A DNA stretch of 38,873 bases, taken from assembly GCA_019236695.1 (NCBI GenBank), contig JAFAIN010000121.1:1-38873 (forward strand), read 5' to 3'. Position numbers and translations under genes: made by a program. Positions within the stretch are counted from its first letter, which is position 1, and the number at the start of each line of letters is the position of its first letter. Below are positions 24,974 through 32,579 of the stretch, piece after piece. The stretch comes from Acidobacteriota bacterium. Its GTDB lineage: Bacteria > Acidobacteriota > Terriglobia > Terriglobales > Acidobacteriaceae. The notes below the pieces were generated by a model. The model was not told the DNA's origin, searched no databases, and worked only from the letters and a program-made list of their open reading frames with translations.

Positions 24974-26752
24974 TCATCGCGCTGCGCTGTTCCGCCACCG
25001 CGCCAATGCCTCGACGCGTTTGCGGATATGGCTCGCAGCCTCGCGGAAGTGCTCGAGTGATTCGCCGAACGGGTCGCGAATTTCCATCACCGGGCGCTCG
25101 CCGAACAGGCCGAGGAAGGTGGTCTTGTTCAGCGCCTCGGGGAAGTGGCTCCACAGAAAACGGTAGTTGCCGGTGTCCATCACAATGATCAGGTCATTGC
25201 GGTCTAGCATTTCCCGGGTAACGCGCTGTGACCGGTGCCGCGAAAGGTCAACCCCGCATTCCGCGGCCACGGCCAGCATCTCGGGCACACTGCCGCGGCC
25301 TTCCACCCGGTAGCCGCCGGCCGAATCCATACGGCATTCCGGCATCAGTCCGCGCGCCAGCTCCGCGGCCAGCGGGCTGCGGCAAATGTTTCCCCAACAC
25401 ACGAACAGCACGGTTTGCGCTTCGCGGCAGCGCGAGAGCACGCGTGGGTGGTGCACCAGGCGAACATAGGGGCCGCGCAGCGGCAGCCCCAGCCGGATCC
25501 AGGCTTTGCGCGCCATCCGGTCAATCTGGCGCAGAAATCCGGCGCCTCGCCCCAGCCACTCCGCCAGGATCCGCCACAGCACGCGGACGGTCACGCGAAG
25601 ATCACGCCATGAGAAATGATCCCAGCTTTCGCGTCCCCACAAGGGACGCGCCAGTTCGGCCACCGAGCGCAGACGCGGCCGCGTGAGCAGCAGCGGATCG
25701 TCGTGGTAGGCCTTCAGGTTTGCCACCTGCCACTTGACGTCGCGCTCCAGGTTGCGGGTGAAGTGCCCGGCGCGGTATGCCGGTTGCGGAGGCAGCGGCT
25801 GCCCGGTTGCCAGCATCAGCAGCCCGGCGGGGAAATCCACTCCGGCGTCAATGGCCAGCGCCAGCGAACCCCAGAACCGCGGATTGATCTCGACCAGATA
25901 CGCTGCGCCGCTCTCCGTGACCTTGAACTCCACCATCGCAACGCCGTGCCAGCGCAGGCGCCCGAGCAGCCGGCGCGACATATCGAGCAGGTCTTGCGGC
26001 AGCGGGATCGATTTTCGATAGCTGCTGCCGCCGCCGGTCAGCGGATACTCGTGCACGCGCTCATGGGCAAACGCCCAGCGCAATTGGCCGTGCTCCAGCA
26101 GGCATTCGATACCCACCCCGCGGCCGGCAACATACTCCTGCTGCTGAAAATCCAGTTCCGGCTTGGCCTCGAGCGCGGCCGCCCACTGCTCGGCGTTGCG
26201 CGCGATGACAACGCGATGCTCCAGCGTGTGCTCTCCCTGCAGCGTTTTCGAGTGCACCGGCTTCAGGACCACGGGGAACTCCGCGGGCGGGCGGGCGCCC
26301 ATGCGCACCACTACGCTGGCCGGGGTGGGAATCGAAAGCTCGCGCGCCGCCTGCCAGGTCGCCTCTTTGCTCAGAGCCGTTCTCAGGCCCTCGCGGGGGG
26401 CCAGCATGGCCCGCTCGCGCAACTCGGCCGGAGCGTCCGGACCGGCAAAGCACAGCAGAGAAACTTCCGTCGCCGGTATGATCAGGTCATAATCGCGCCA
26501 GCCGATTTGATCGAGCCAGGGTAGAAGGGCCGAGCCTCCGGGCTGGATCAGCTTGCGATGCGCGTAGCGCGAGACAAATGCCAGGGAGCCGGAGTTTGCG
26601 GAAGCTGCATCGACCCGCGCCCCAAACCGGCCCAGGCTCTGTACGCACTCCACGCCGGCGGCGCAGTCCGAGTCCAGCACCAGCACTCGAGCCTGCTTTC
26701 GTGCGGATGGTTCAGACACAACCACCTCGGGCTCTGTCACGGCTGGTGACAA
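24974..26752 (-). CDS. Fusion: ATP-grasp ligase + low-molecular-weight protein tyrosine phosphatase
   Basis: This is a 592-residue protein. Residues about 20-340 are an ATP-grasp domain: 'FPVVLKPVHSKT' (159-170) is the ATP-binding lysine strand, 'YVAGRGVGIECLLEHG' (207-222) the second strand and 'AAYLVEINPRFWGSLALA' (283-300) the metal-binding end. Residues about 445-592 are a complete low-molecular-weight phosphatase: P-loop C-x5-R with Cys452 and Arg458 in 'VLFVCWGNICRSP', and the general acid Asp560 in 'IRDPFG'. The linker (about 345-440) is basic and may be helical. Such phosphatases (Wzb type) reset the tyrosine-phosphorylated chain-length kinase, so this may tie an ATP-dependent ligase to surface-polysaccharide control. 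The TTG at 26752 has GGGGAG upstream; a GTG four codons later is the alternative. Divergent from the deacetylase by 27 bp. Confidence 0.88.
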   Translation of the reverse strand: MSPAVTEPEVVVSEPSARKQARVLVLDSDCAAGVECVQSLGRFGARVDAASANSGSLAFVSRYAHRKLIQPGGSALLPWLDQIGWRDYDLIIPATEVSLLCFAGPDAPAELRERAMLAPREGLRTALSKEATWQAARELSIPTPASVVVRMGARPPAEFPVVLKPVHSKTLQGEHTLEHRVVIARNAEQWAAALEAKPELDFQQQEYVAGRGVGIECLLEHGQLRWAFAHERVHEYPLTGGGSSYRKSIPLPQDLLDMSRRLLGRLRWHGVAMVEFKVTESGAAYLVEINPRFWGSLALAIDAGVDFPAGLLMLATGQPLPPQPAYRAGHFTRNLERDVKWQVANLKAYHDDPLLLTRPRLRSVAELARPLWGRESWDHFSWRDLRVTVRVLWRILAEWLGRGAGFLRQIDRMARKAWIRLGLPLRGPYVRLVHHPRVLSRCREAQTVLFVCWGNICRSPLAAELARGLMPECRMDSAGGYRVEGRGSVPEMLAVAAECGVDLSRHRSQRVTREMLDRNDLIIVMDTGNYRFLWSHFPEALNKTTFLGLFGERPVMEIRDPFGESLEHFREAASHIRKRVEALARWRNSAAR

Positions 26753-26779
26753 AAGTGCTCTCTCCCCTGCGAAAGAAAA

Positions 26780-27802
26780 ATGTTACAGTCGATTCTAATG
26801 TCGAAGCGAGAGTTGCTGGTACGGCTTTCCGCCCTCTCCGGCGTTACTTACGTGCTGGAGAAGTTGGGCCGGCCGTCGGTTCTTGTCCTGACTCATCATC
26901 GCATCGGGGACGCATCCGGCGAGCCATTCGACCGCGCCGTTTTTTCCGCCTCCGCGGAAGAATTCGAAGCGCAGCTGAAGTATGTGAAGCGCCATTTCAA
27001 GGTACTGGCGCTGGAAGAATTGGAAGAAATTCTCGATAGCCCCGCAACCCTCCGCCATCCCGCAGCGCTGATTACCTTCGATGATGGATACATCGATAAC
27101 TACACCACTGCGTTTCCCATCCTGCGTTCGCTGGGCGTTCCCGCCACATTTTTCCTAGTAACCACCTATGTCGGCAGTTCCACCGTGCCGTGGTGGGACG
27201 AAGTGGCATACAGCATCCGCCATAGCAGCAAACCAAAATTGCGGCTGCGCTATCCGGCTGAATACTCGGCCAGCCTGAACGGCAACCGCGAAGCCGTGAT
27301 CCATGCCGTGCTGCGGCATTACAAATTGCCCGGCAATCAGGACCAGAACCGGTTCCTGCAGGAACTCGAAGAAGCAACCGGCGTCAACCGCCCCGCGGCC
27401 GTTCCCCAGCGCTTCCTCTCATGGGATGAGGCACGCGAGATGCGGGCTCATGGCATGAGCATCGGCTCACATACGTATACGCACCCGCTTCTGGCGCAAC
27501 TCCCTGCAGAAAAACAACTCTTTGAGCTTGAGGCTTCCCGGCGTGAGACCGAAGCCAGGCTCGGCGCCGCGGTTACCGCGCTGGCATATCCCGTCGGCAA
27601 GCCCACCGCCTTTACCGCCCAGACCGAGGAATGCGCGCGCCAGGCTGGCTATCGCAGTGCCTTTGCTTTTGATGGCGGCGTCGTAAACCCCGAACGCTTC
27701 GAGCGAATGCGCCTGCCCCGCTTTGCCCCATCCGCAATTGCAGGCCAATGCCGCTTCGAATTGGCCACGGCCGCAGCCCTGCGAAAACAGTTGTTCGGAT
27801 AG
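26780..27802 (+). CDS. Polysaccharide deacetylase (NodB homology)
   Basis: This is a 340-residue carbohydrate esterase family 4-like enzyme that removes acetyl groups from an amino sugar. 'ALITFDDGYIDNYTTAFPIL' (about 96-115) holds the catalytic Asp pair (101-102), and 'SIGSHTYTHPLLAQLP' holds the metal-binding His pair. 'SVLVLTHHRIGD' at 33-44 is the first strand. No signal peptide is seen, so action in the cytoplasm or at the inner membrane is expected. Two starts, 26780 and 26798, are in frame; the first gives seven extra residues and neither has a strong ribosome site. The leftward ATP-grasp fusion begins only 27 bp away, so the promoters must overlap. This is the second intact NodB domain of the locus. 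Confidence 0.92.
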   Translation: MLQSILMSKRELLVRLSALSGVTYVLEKLGRPSVLVLTHHRIGDASGEPFDRAVFSASAEEFEAQLKYVKRHFKVLALEELEEILDSPATLRHPAALITFDDGYIDNYTTAFPILRSLGVPATFFLVTTYVGSSTVPWWDEVAYSIRHSSKPKLRLRYPAEYSASLNGNREAVIHAVLRHYKLPGNQDQNRFLQELEEATGVNRPAAVPQRFLSWDEAREMRAHGMSIGSHTYTHPLLAQLPAEKQLFELEASRRETEARLGAAVTALAYPVGKPTAFTAQTEECARQAGYRSAFAFDGGVVNPERFERMRLPRFAPSAIAGQCRFELATAAALRKQLFG

Positions 27803-27934
27803 TAAGCCAACGAGCTTTAAGACAGTCTTCAGAAGCTAGCCAGCCAGCTAGTCAGCCTTATAGCATCAGAACTGAGCAGGCACTTAGCTTCGGGCCCTTG
27901 CCTGTACGTTATGAGCTTAGAGCTTAAGGCTGGT
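27803..27934. repeat. Spacer with 8-bp periodic and inverted repeats
   Basis: This 132-bp spacer lies between convergent genes. It contains octamer-like units agctagcc, agccagct, agtcagcc (about 27834-27857). 'ccagccagctagtcagcc' is nearly identical to 'ccagccagccagtcagcc' at about 29104-29121. The ends form an imperfect inverted repeat: 'gtaagccaacgagctttaag' just after the deacetylase stop pairs partly with 'cttaaggctggtttac', whose last bases are the yvcK stop. A small AAGAC-a-GTCTT dyad lies inside. No gene is supported. Confidence 0.6.
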
Positions 27935-28996
27935 TTACGCCGCCAGGGCCGCCGTCATAAACTCTGCCACAAACCTCATAAGATCGCGCGCCACCGCCTC
28001 CGCGTCGTGACGGGCCACGGAGCCCGGACTCAGGTATTCGCCCTGAACAATGTGAATCCCGCCCCGGGCATGGCGCTTCATATCGTTGCTTACCGGTTCC
28101 GCTTCTTGCTGTGCATAGCGTTGCAGCAGTGCAGCCGGAAAAGGCGAGCAGTTGACCAGAGCGGCATCGAAGATCGCGCAGCCGGCGTGGTCCTCCAGCG
28201 CCTGCAGGTGATCGCTGGCCGTCATTCCCAGTGTTTCATTCGCCTGCGTCATCAGGTTGCAGATGAAGACTTTTCGAGCCGGAGAGCTGGCCAGCGCCGC
28301 GGCGATTCCCGGCACCAGCAGGTTGGGCGCGAGGCTGGTGAACAGCGACCCCGGCCCAATCGTGATCATGTCCGCTTCCGCAATGGCGGCCAGTGTTTCC
28401 GGCACCGCCGGCGTATCGCGCGGCAAAAGGAACACGCGCCGGATGCCGCCACGTCCGCGCGTAATGGCCGATTCGCCCACCACAAAAGTGCCGTCGTGCA
28501 GCTCCGCTCCAAGCTGGGCCGGCACCGCTGAAGCCGGAAGGATCCGTCCCCGGGTCCCCAGCAGTTCGGAAGAGAGCCGAACCGCCTCCACAAAATCTTC
28601 GGTCAACGCCGCCAGCACGGTGAGGAACAGGTTCCCAAAGCTGTGCCCCTCCAGCCCCGCGCCCTGCGTGAAGCGGTACTGGAACATGCGCGAGAGCAGC
28701 GCCTCATCTTCCGCCAGTGCCACCAGGCAGTTGCGAATGTCGCCGGGAGCAACTCCGTGGAAATCGCCGCGCAGCCGGCCGCTCGATCCGCCATCGTCCG
28801 TCACCGCTACCACTGCCGTGAGCTGCTCAATCTTCCCGCTCAGGTGAGCCTTCAGCCCGCGCAACAGGTTTGAAAGCCCCGTCCCCCCGCCAAAGCACAC
28901 CACCCGCAGCCCGCGCCCAGTTCTTGATCCGGAACCGGCGCAACTTGCCAATTCGGTAGTCCGGCAGTTTGGCAATGTATGAGGAGGCAATGACAT
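27935..28996 (-). CDS. yvcK: YvcK/CofD-family protein (gluconeogenesis factor)
   Basis: This is a protein of up to 353 residues. 'RVVCFGGGTGLSNLLRGLK' (about 31-49) and 'VVAVTDDGGSSGRLRGDF' (about 63-80) with 'VAPGDIRNCLVALAED' are the YvcK/CofD hallmarks, binding UDP-sugar in YvcK and the 2-phospholactate substrate in CofD. 'MITIGPGSLFTSLAPNLLVPGI' is the conserved C-terminal motif. In YvcK the role is in carbon metabolism and cell-wall morphogenesis. No RapZ or WhiA gene accompanies it here, unlike the usual cluster. The annotated ATG at 28996 lacks a ribosome site, and residues about 8-20 ('LPNCRTTELASC') are encoded by an 8-bp repeat, so the true start may be further in. Confidence 0.88.
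   Translation of the reverse strand: MSLPPHTLPNCRTTELASCAGSGSRTGRGLRVVCFGGGTGLSNLLRGLKAHLSGKIEQLTAVVAVTDDGGSSGRLRGDFHGVAPGDIRNCLVALAEDEALLSRMFQYRFTQGAGLEGHSFGNLFLTVLAALTEDFVEAVRLSSELLGTRGRILPASAVPAQLGAELHDGTFVVGESAITRGRGGIRRVFLLPRDTPAVPETLAAIAEADMITIGPGSLFTSLAPNLLVPGIAAALASSPARKVFICNLMTQANETLGMTASDHLQALEDHAGCAIFDAALVNCSPFPAALLQRYAQQEAEPVSNDMKRHARGGIHIVQGEYLSPGSVARHDAEAVARDLMRFVAEFMTAALAA
28941..28980. repeat. Octamer array at the yvcK 5' end
   Basis: Units caacttgc, caattcgg, tagtccgg, cagtttgg, caatgtat run with an exact period of 8. They cover the first codons of the annotated yvcK frame. The 10-mer 'cggtagtccg' recurs at 29161-29170, and 'ccggcagtttggcaatg' is close to 'tcggcagttcggcaatg' at 9122-9138. 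Confidence 0.75.
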
Positions 28997-29010
28997 TGGA
29001 GCCCGGTATC

Positions 29011-29033
29011 TGGCCCGCTGTCCCAGCGGGCCA
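29011..29033. promoter_or_regulatory. Strong hairpin in the yvcK leader
   Basis: A perfect 10-bp stem (tggcccgctg and cagcgggcca) with a 3-base loop (tcc) lies 15-37 bases upstream of the annotated yvcK ATG. It has no T-tract on either strand. Upstream on the minus strand, 'agaagctgcaggcca' (29043-29057) and 'ggcctccttgcagtttct' (29069-29086) can form a second, imperfect stem. It could end transcription from the 4-TM gene, or hide the ribosome site of yvcK; both are inference. Confidence 0.6.
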
Positions 29034-29132
29034 ACACCAGGTTAGAAGCTGCAGGCCAGAGCAGCGGTTGGCCTCCTTGCAGTTTCTGGCTTCCTAAGGA
29101 CACCCAGCCAGCCAGTCAGCCCAGAGAAAAAA

Positions 29133-29180
29133 TGCCGAACCGCCGAACACCGGGGAAAGCCGGTAGTCCGACAATTCGGC
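29133..29180. repeat. Octamer array, degenerate, six units
   Basis: Units tgccgaac, cgccgaac, accgggga, aagccggt, agtccgac, aattcggc keep a period of 8 while the sequence drifts. The array ends 15 bases before the stop codon of the 4-TM protein gene. Related to the GCAATTCS family through 'aattcggc'. Confidence 0.65.
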
Positions 29181-29195
29181 AGCAGGTCAATCCTC

Positions 29196-29726
29196 CTACG
29201 CCGCGGGCCGCAGCACATTGCGCTCTTCGCTGGTGCGCTCGGCCATCGCGGTTCTTCCGCCGGCTCCGGCTGCTCCACCCATCATGGCAAAGATCCAGCC
29301 CAGCAGCAGCGACACAAACCCGCCCCAGCCAATATTTGCTGTATCGGTCCAGGCGCGAGCCGGATTCGCCGCCGGTGCTCCCTGGCCTCCGCTCAACACG
29401 GCTCCCGCCAGCGAAACCAGCATAATGAAGCCTGTTATTGCCACCCCAAACGTCGCCAGCCCATGAATGGCGCCGCCAGGTCGCCGGTCGCTGTTCGAGA
29501 GCCGGCCTGCAATGTGTCCGCCTGCGTAGCAGGCAACCGAAGTCAAAACCACGCTCCAGAGGCTCAGGCCCACCACATTAGTGGTCCCCGCGCTGGCAAA
29601 TACCGCCAGGCCAAGCGAGCCAAATACCGCCCAGATGGCGTAGATACAGAAAACACCAGCCCAAACCGCGCTCCAGTTCATGCGTTGCGTGGAGGGCATG
29701 GCAGTGACACCAAGTCCTATCGCCAT
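29196..29726 (-). CDS. Hypothetical four-helix membrane protein
   Basis: This 176-residue protein is not assigned to a named family with confidence. Four hydrophobic segments are clear: about 18-43, 51-74 ('WSVVLTSVACYAGGHIAGRL'), 85-110 and 131-154. The third position has 'GAIHGLATFGVAITGFIMLV', the pattern of small envelope proteins found in many soil bacteria, sometimes labelled PhnA-like. Both ends are polar, and the C-terminus ends 'RTSEERNVLRPAA'. The start ATG is well supported by an AAGGGGGAA ribosome site. It is divergent from the DUF305 gene; the 197-bp gap holds a dyad and an octamer array. Confidence 0.75.
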   Translation of the reverse strand: MAIGLGVTAMPSTQRMNWSAVWAGVFCIYAIWAVFGSLGLAVFASAGTTNVVGLSLWSVVLTSVACYAGGHIAGRLSNSDRRPGGAIHGLATFGVAITGFIMLVSLAGAVLSGGQGAPAANPARAWTDTANIGWGGFVSLLLGWIFAMMGGAAGAGGRTAMAERTSEERNVLRPAA

Positions 29727-29789
29727 AAATTCCCCCTTTCGATAAAATTGCCTCTACTCATAACGATGTGCGGCAGCCCACGGCCGATG

Positions 29790-29811
29790 CCTGCACCAGA
29801 ACTGGTGCAGG
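29790..29811. promoter_or_regulatory. Operator-like dyad between divergent genes
   Basis: The arms 'cctgcaccag' and 'ctggtgcagg' are perfect 10-base complements around a 2-base centre (aa). It lies between the start of the 4-TM gene (minus) and the DUF305 gene (plus), about 65 and 113 bases from each start. The following 'aaaaattt' is not a T-tract for either strand, so an operator for a dimeric regulator is more likely than a terminator. The binding protein is unknown. Confidence 0.55.
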
Positions 29812-29835
29812 AAAAATTTCGTTTCGCGTTCGGCT

Positions 29836-29875
29836 GCAATTCGGCAATTCCGCAGTTCGGCAATTCGGCAATCCA
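29836..29875. repeat. 8-bp tandem array, GCAATTCS type, five units
   Basis: Units gcaattcg, gcaattcc, gcagttcg, gcaattcg, gcaatcca. The first 37 bases are identical to 659-695. It lies in the 5' leader region of the DUF305 gene, 49 bases before the chosen start; the ORF track reads through it as an N-terminal extension ('FGNSAVRQFGN'), which I reject. Confidence 0.9.
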
Positions 29876-29923
29876 AGCTACAATCCCACTACAGCCGCAA
29901 CATTCCATCCATTCGGAGCGATT

Positions 29924-30568
29924 TTGCGAACCTCTCTGCTCATCCTGCTCGCCTGCACTGCCCATTCATGCGCGCAATCGCGCCAAGCATTACCCGGATC
30001 GGTGGTCCAGCCCGGCCCGCCGGGAGCGCCGAGCAAGGCACTGCCTCCCGCTACCCGCGCCAGCGAAGCGCCCGTCGACGCTGCCGATATCGAATTCATG
30101 CAAGGCATGATCATGCACCACCAGCAGGCGGTTGAAATGTCAGGCCTGATTTCAGACCGCACTCGCAACAAGGCCATGCTCGATCTCGGCCGGCGCATCA
30201 ACCTTTCGCAGAGCGATGAAATCCGGTTCATGCACAACTGGCTGGCGGCTCGCGGCGAGCCTGCGGCCATGCCCAAGCCCATGCCGATGCATGCCCACGG
30301 CGAAGATGATTCCATGCCGCTCATGCCCGGCATGCTTACGCGGGCGCAGATGGATGAGCTGCGAAAGGCCGGCGGCGCCCAGTTTGACCGGCTGTTCCTC
30401 TCCGGCATGATCCAGCATCATCGCGGCGCGCTCGCCATGGTCAAACAACTGTTTGACTCCGGCGGCTCGGGCCAGGACCCGGAGCTATTCGACTTCGCCA
30501 CTGATGTGGACAACACCCAGCGCGCCGAAATCAACCTGATGGAGAAAATGCTGAAGGACTACCGCTGA
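29924..30568 (+). CDS. Secreted DUF305 protein, Met/His-rich
   Basis: This is a 214-residue protein. A hydrophobic N-terminus ('LRTSLLILLACTAHSCAQ') is a signal peptide, with 'LLAC' a possible lipobox. The DUF305 ferritin-like helical core has the two hallmark pairs 'GMIMHHQQAVEMS' and 'GMIQHHRGALAMV'. Between them lies a Met/His-rich insert, 'MPKPMPMHAHGEDDSMPLMP', which would suit copper or another soft metal; that is inference. I start at TTG 29924, which has GGAG five bases upstream and gives the signal peptide; the ORF-track GTG at 29768 would prepend repeat-encoded residues. The LVIVD gene starts 12 bases after the stop with AAGGAG in the gap, so the pair is an operon. Confidence 0.88.
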   Translation: MRTSLLILLACTAHSCAQSRQALPGSVVQPGPPGAPSKALPPATRASEAPVDAADIEFMQGMIMHHQQAVEMSGLISDRTRNKAMLDLGRRINLSQSDEIRFMHNWLAARGEPAAMPKPMPMHAHGEDDSMPLMPGMLTRAQMDELRKAGGAQFDRLFLSGMIQHHRGALAMVKQLFDSGGSGQDPELFDFATDVDNTQRAEINLMEKMLKDYR

Positions 30569-30580
30569 AGGAGAAGAATA

Positions 30581-32461
30581 ATGATCCGCATTCCCATGTC
30601 CCGCTCACTCCCGGCCGCTGCCCTGGCATGTGCGCTTCTGAGTCTTTTTCCCAGCCGCGCCCATGCTCAATCCGGCCCCGCTCCCGCCCCTGCCGTGGAA
30701 AACGGTTCCGATGCGGCTGACCCTCGCTTTGCGCTCAAGCCCGGGTTCTGGGACGCCGGTGAAATCAGCATGGGCCTCGAGCACATCGCGTTTGTGAAGA
30801 AGCCCCCTGCGTTCCAGGCGCCGCCTCCCAAGCCCGACGCCAAACCCATGGAGCGCATCATGTCGCAGCTCGGCTATTCCAACTCCGATATGGCCTTCCA
30901 GGGCAACCATCTCTTTCAGGGCAATTTCTATGGCCTGAATTTTTATGACATTTCCGATCCGGCAAAGATTGCGCTCGTCACCTCGGTGGTATGCCCGGGC
31001 GGCCAGGGCGATGTTTCGGTTTACCGCCATCTGCTGTTCATGTCCGTCGAGATGCCCAATGGGCGGCTCGACTGCGGAACCCAGGGATTTCCGCCCGCGC
31101 CGCCGCCCGAGCCAGGCCACGAGCGCGAGCGCCGCCTCCCCGCCGCCAGCCCTGAGCGTTTCCGCGGCGTGCGTATCTTCGATATCAGCGATATTTCGAG
31201 CCCCCGCCAGGTAGCGGCGGTTCAGACCTGCCGTGGCTCCCATACCCACACCCTGGTAGTGGACCCGAAGGACCAGGACAACGTTTACATTTATGTCTCC
31301 GGCACGTCATTTGTCCGGCAGTCTGCGGAACTTGAGGGATGCTCGGGCGAAAAGCCTGATAAGGATCCCAACACGGCGCTGTTTCGTATTGATGTCATCC
31401 GGGTGCCGCTGGCGAACCCGCAAACGGCAAAAATCGTTTCCCACCCGCGCGTTTTTATGGATGCGCGCAGCGGCGTCATCAACAGCCTCAGCAACGGCGG
31501 CAGCCATGATAAGGATGAGGAGAAGCCGGCCGACAGCGACCAATGCCACGACATTACCGTGTACTCGGCTCTCGGCTTGGCGGCCGGCGCCTGCTCCGGC
31601 AACGGCCTTTTGCTCGATATCAGCGACCCCGTGAACCCCGTGCGCCTCGATGCCGTCAACGACCGTAATTACAGTTACTGGCATTCGGCTACGTTCTCCA
31701 ACGACGGCGGCAAAGTCCTGTTTACCGACGAATGGGGCGGCGGCCTGCAGCCGCGCTGCCGGCCGCAGGATCCGAAGCAATGGGGTGCCGATGCCATCTT
31801 CTATATCCGCGACCGCAAGCTCCAGTTCGCTGGCTACTACAAAATGCCCGCGGCACAGGGTGACACCGAGAACTGCGTCGCCCATAACGGTTCCCTCATC
31901 CCAGTCCCCGGCCGCGATATCGAAGTGCAGGCCTGGTACCAGGGCGGCATCTCCGTGGTCGATTTTACGGACGCTGCCCACCCGCAGGAGATTGCCTACT
32001 TTGACCGCGGCCCGCTCGATGCCAAAAACCTCATCCTGGGCGGCGACTGGTCAGCCTACTGGTACAACGGCTACATCTATGGCTCCGAAATCGCGCGCGG
32101 CATTGACGTTTTCAAGCTGCTGCCCTCGCGCCTTCTCACTGCCAATGAAATTGCCGCGGCCAACCAGGTTCGGTTTAACGAGCTCAACGTGCAGAATCAG
32201 CCGCGCATCACCTGGCCCAAAAACCTGGTGGTTGCCCGCGCCTACCTCGACCAGCTTGCCCGCGGTCAATCCATCCCGCAGAAGCAGTGGCAGGACGCGC
32301 GCAAGCAGATTGATCGCACGGAGAAATCGCGAATGAACACCCGGCAACTGGCGAAGCTTCAAGCAACCGCAGCCAGCCTGGAGCGCGCCAGCCCCAAAGA
32401 CCCGGGTGACGCGAGGCGCGTCGCCGCCCTGGTCGAAATCCTCAGGCACCCGGAGTCTTAG
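30581..32461 (+). CDS. Secreted LVIVD-repeat beta-propeller protein
   Basis: This is a 626-residue exported protein. Residues 1-29 are a signal peptide ending 'RAHAQ'. Four or more LVIVD-type blades are visible: 'YGLNFYDISDPAKIALV', 'VRIFDISDISSPRQVAAV', 'LLLDISDPVNPVRLDAV' and 'ISVVDFTDAAHPQEIAYF'. They indicate a beta-propeller in the periplasm or on the surface. The insertion between blades has several Cys and His residues ('GGLQPRCRPQDPKQW'), which may bind metal or form disulfides. The C-terminal 100 residues are helical and charged. The function of the family is unknown. Coupling to the DUF305 gene suggests a shared role, perhaps metal handling. Confidence 0.88.
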   Translation: MIRIPMSRSLPAAALACALLSLFPSRAHAQSGPAPAPAVENGSDAADPRFALKPGFWDAGEISMGLEHIAFVKKPPAFQAPPPKPDAKPMERIMSQLGYSNSDMAFQGNHLFQGNFYGLNFYDISDPAKIALVTSVVCPGGQGDVSVYRHLLFMSVEMPNGRLDCGTQGFPPAPPPEPGHERERRLPAASPERFRGVRIFDISDISSPRQVAAVQTCRGSHTHTLVVDPKDQDNVYIYVSGTSFVRQSAELEGCSGEKPDKDPNTALFRIDVIRVPLANPQTAKIVSHPRVFMDARSGVINSLSNGGSHDKDEEKPADSDQCHDITVYSALGLAAGACSGNGLLLDISDPVNPVRLDAVNDRNYSYWHSATFSNDGGKVLFTDEWGGGLQPRCRPQDPKQWGADAIFYIRDRKLQFAGYYKMPAAQGDTENCVAHNGSLIPVPGRDIEVQAWYQGGISVVDFTDAAHPQEIAYFDRGPLDAKNLILGGDWSAYWYNGYIYGSEIARGIDVFKLLPSRLLTANEIAAANQVRFNELNVQNQPRITWPKNLVVARAYLDQLARGQSIPQKQWQDARKQIDRTEKSRMNTRQLAKLQATAASLERASPKDPGDARRVAALVEILRHPES

Positions 32462-32579
32462 CGATTTCAGCTCCAGCCGTAGGCGCGGGGCCAAACTGGG
32501 TTTGTTGATTCCCGCCCATGCGGGAAATCTGCAGTTGTGGAGCGGGGCTACAGCGGAGCGGCGTTTCAAGCTGAAATCG
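32462..32579. terminator. Inverted repeat element between convergent stop codons
   Basis: Perfect 11-base ends, 'cgatttcagct' (32462-32472) and 'agctgaaatcg' (32569-32579), enclose 96 bases. An inner stem 'ttcccgc-ccat-gcgggaa' lies at about 32509-32526. The left end begins at the base after the LVIVD stop, and the right end encodes the last residues 'PPISA' and part of the stop of the DUF488 gene. It may be a bidirectional terminator or a small mobile-type hairpin element; there is no long T-tract. Confidence 0.6.

Noticed and set aside
25616-26524. 302-codon ORF antisense to the ATP-grasp fusion
   Set aside because: Shadow frame; Arg, Gln and His rich with no motif.
29768-29923. 52-residue upstream extension of the DUF305 protein
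   Set aside because: It is encoded by the octamer array; the TTG at 29924 has GGAG and gives a signal peptide.
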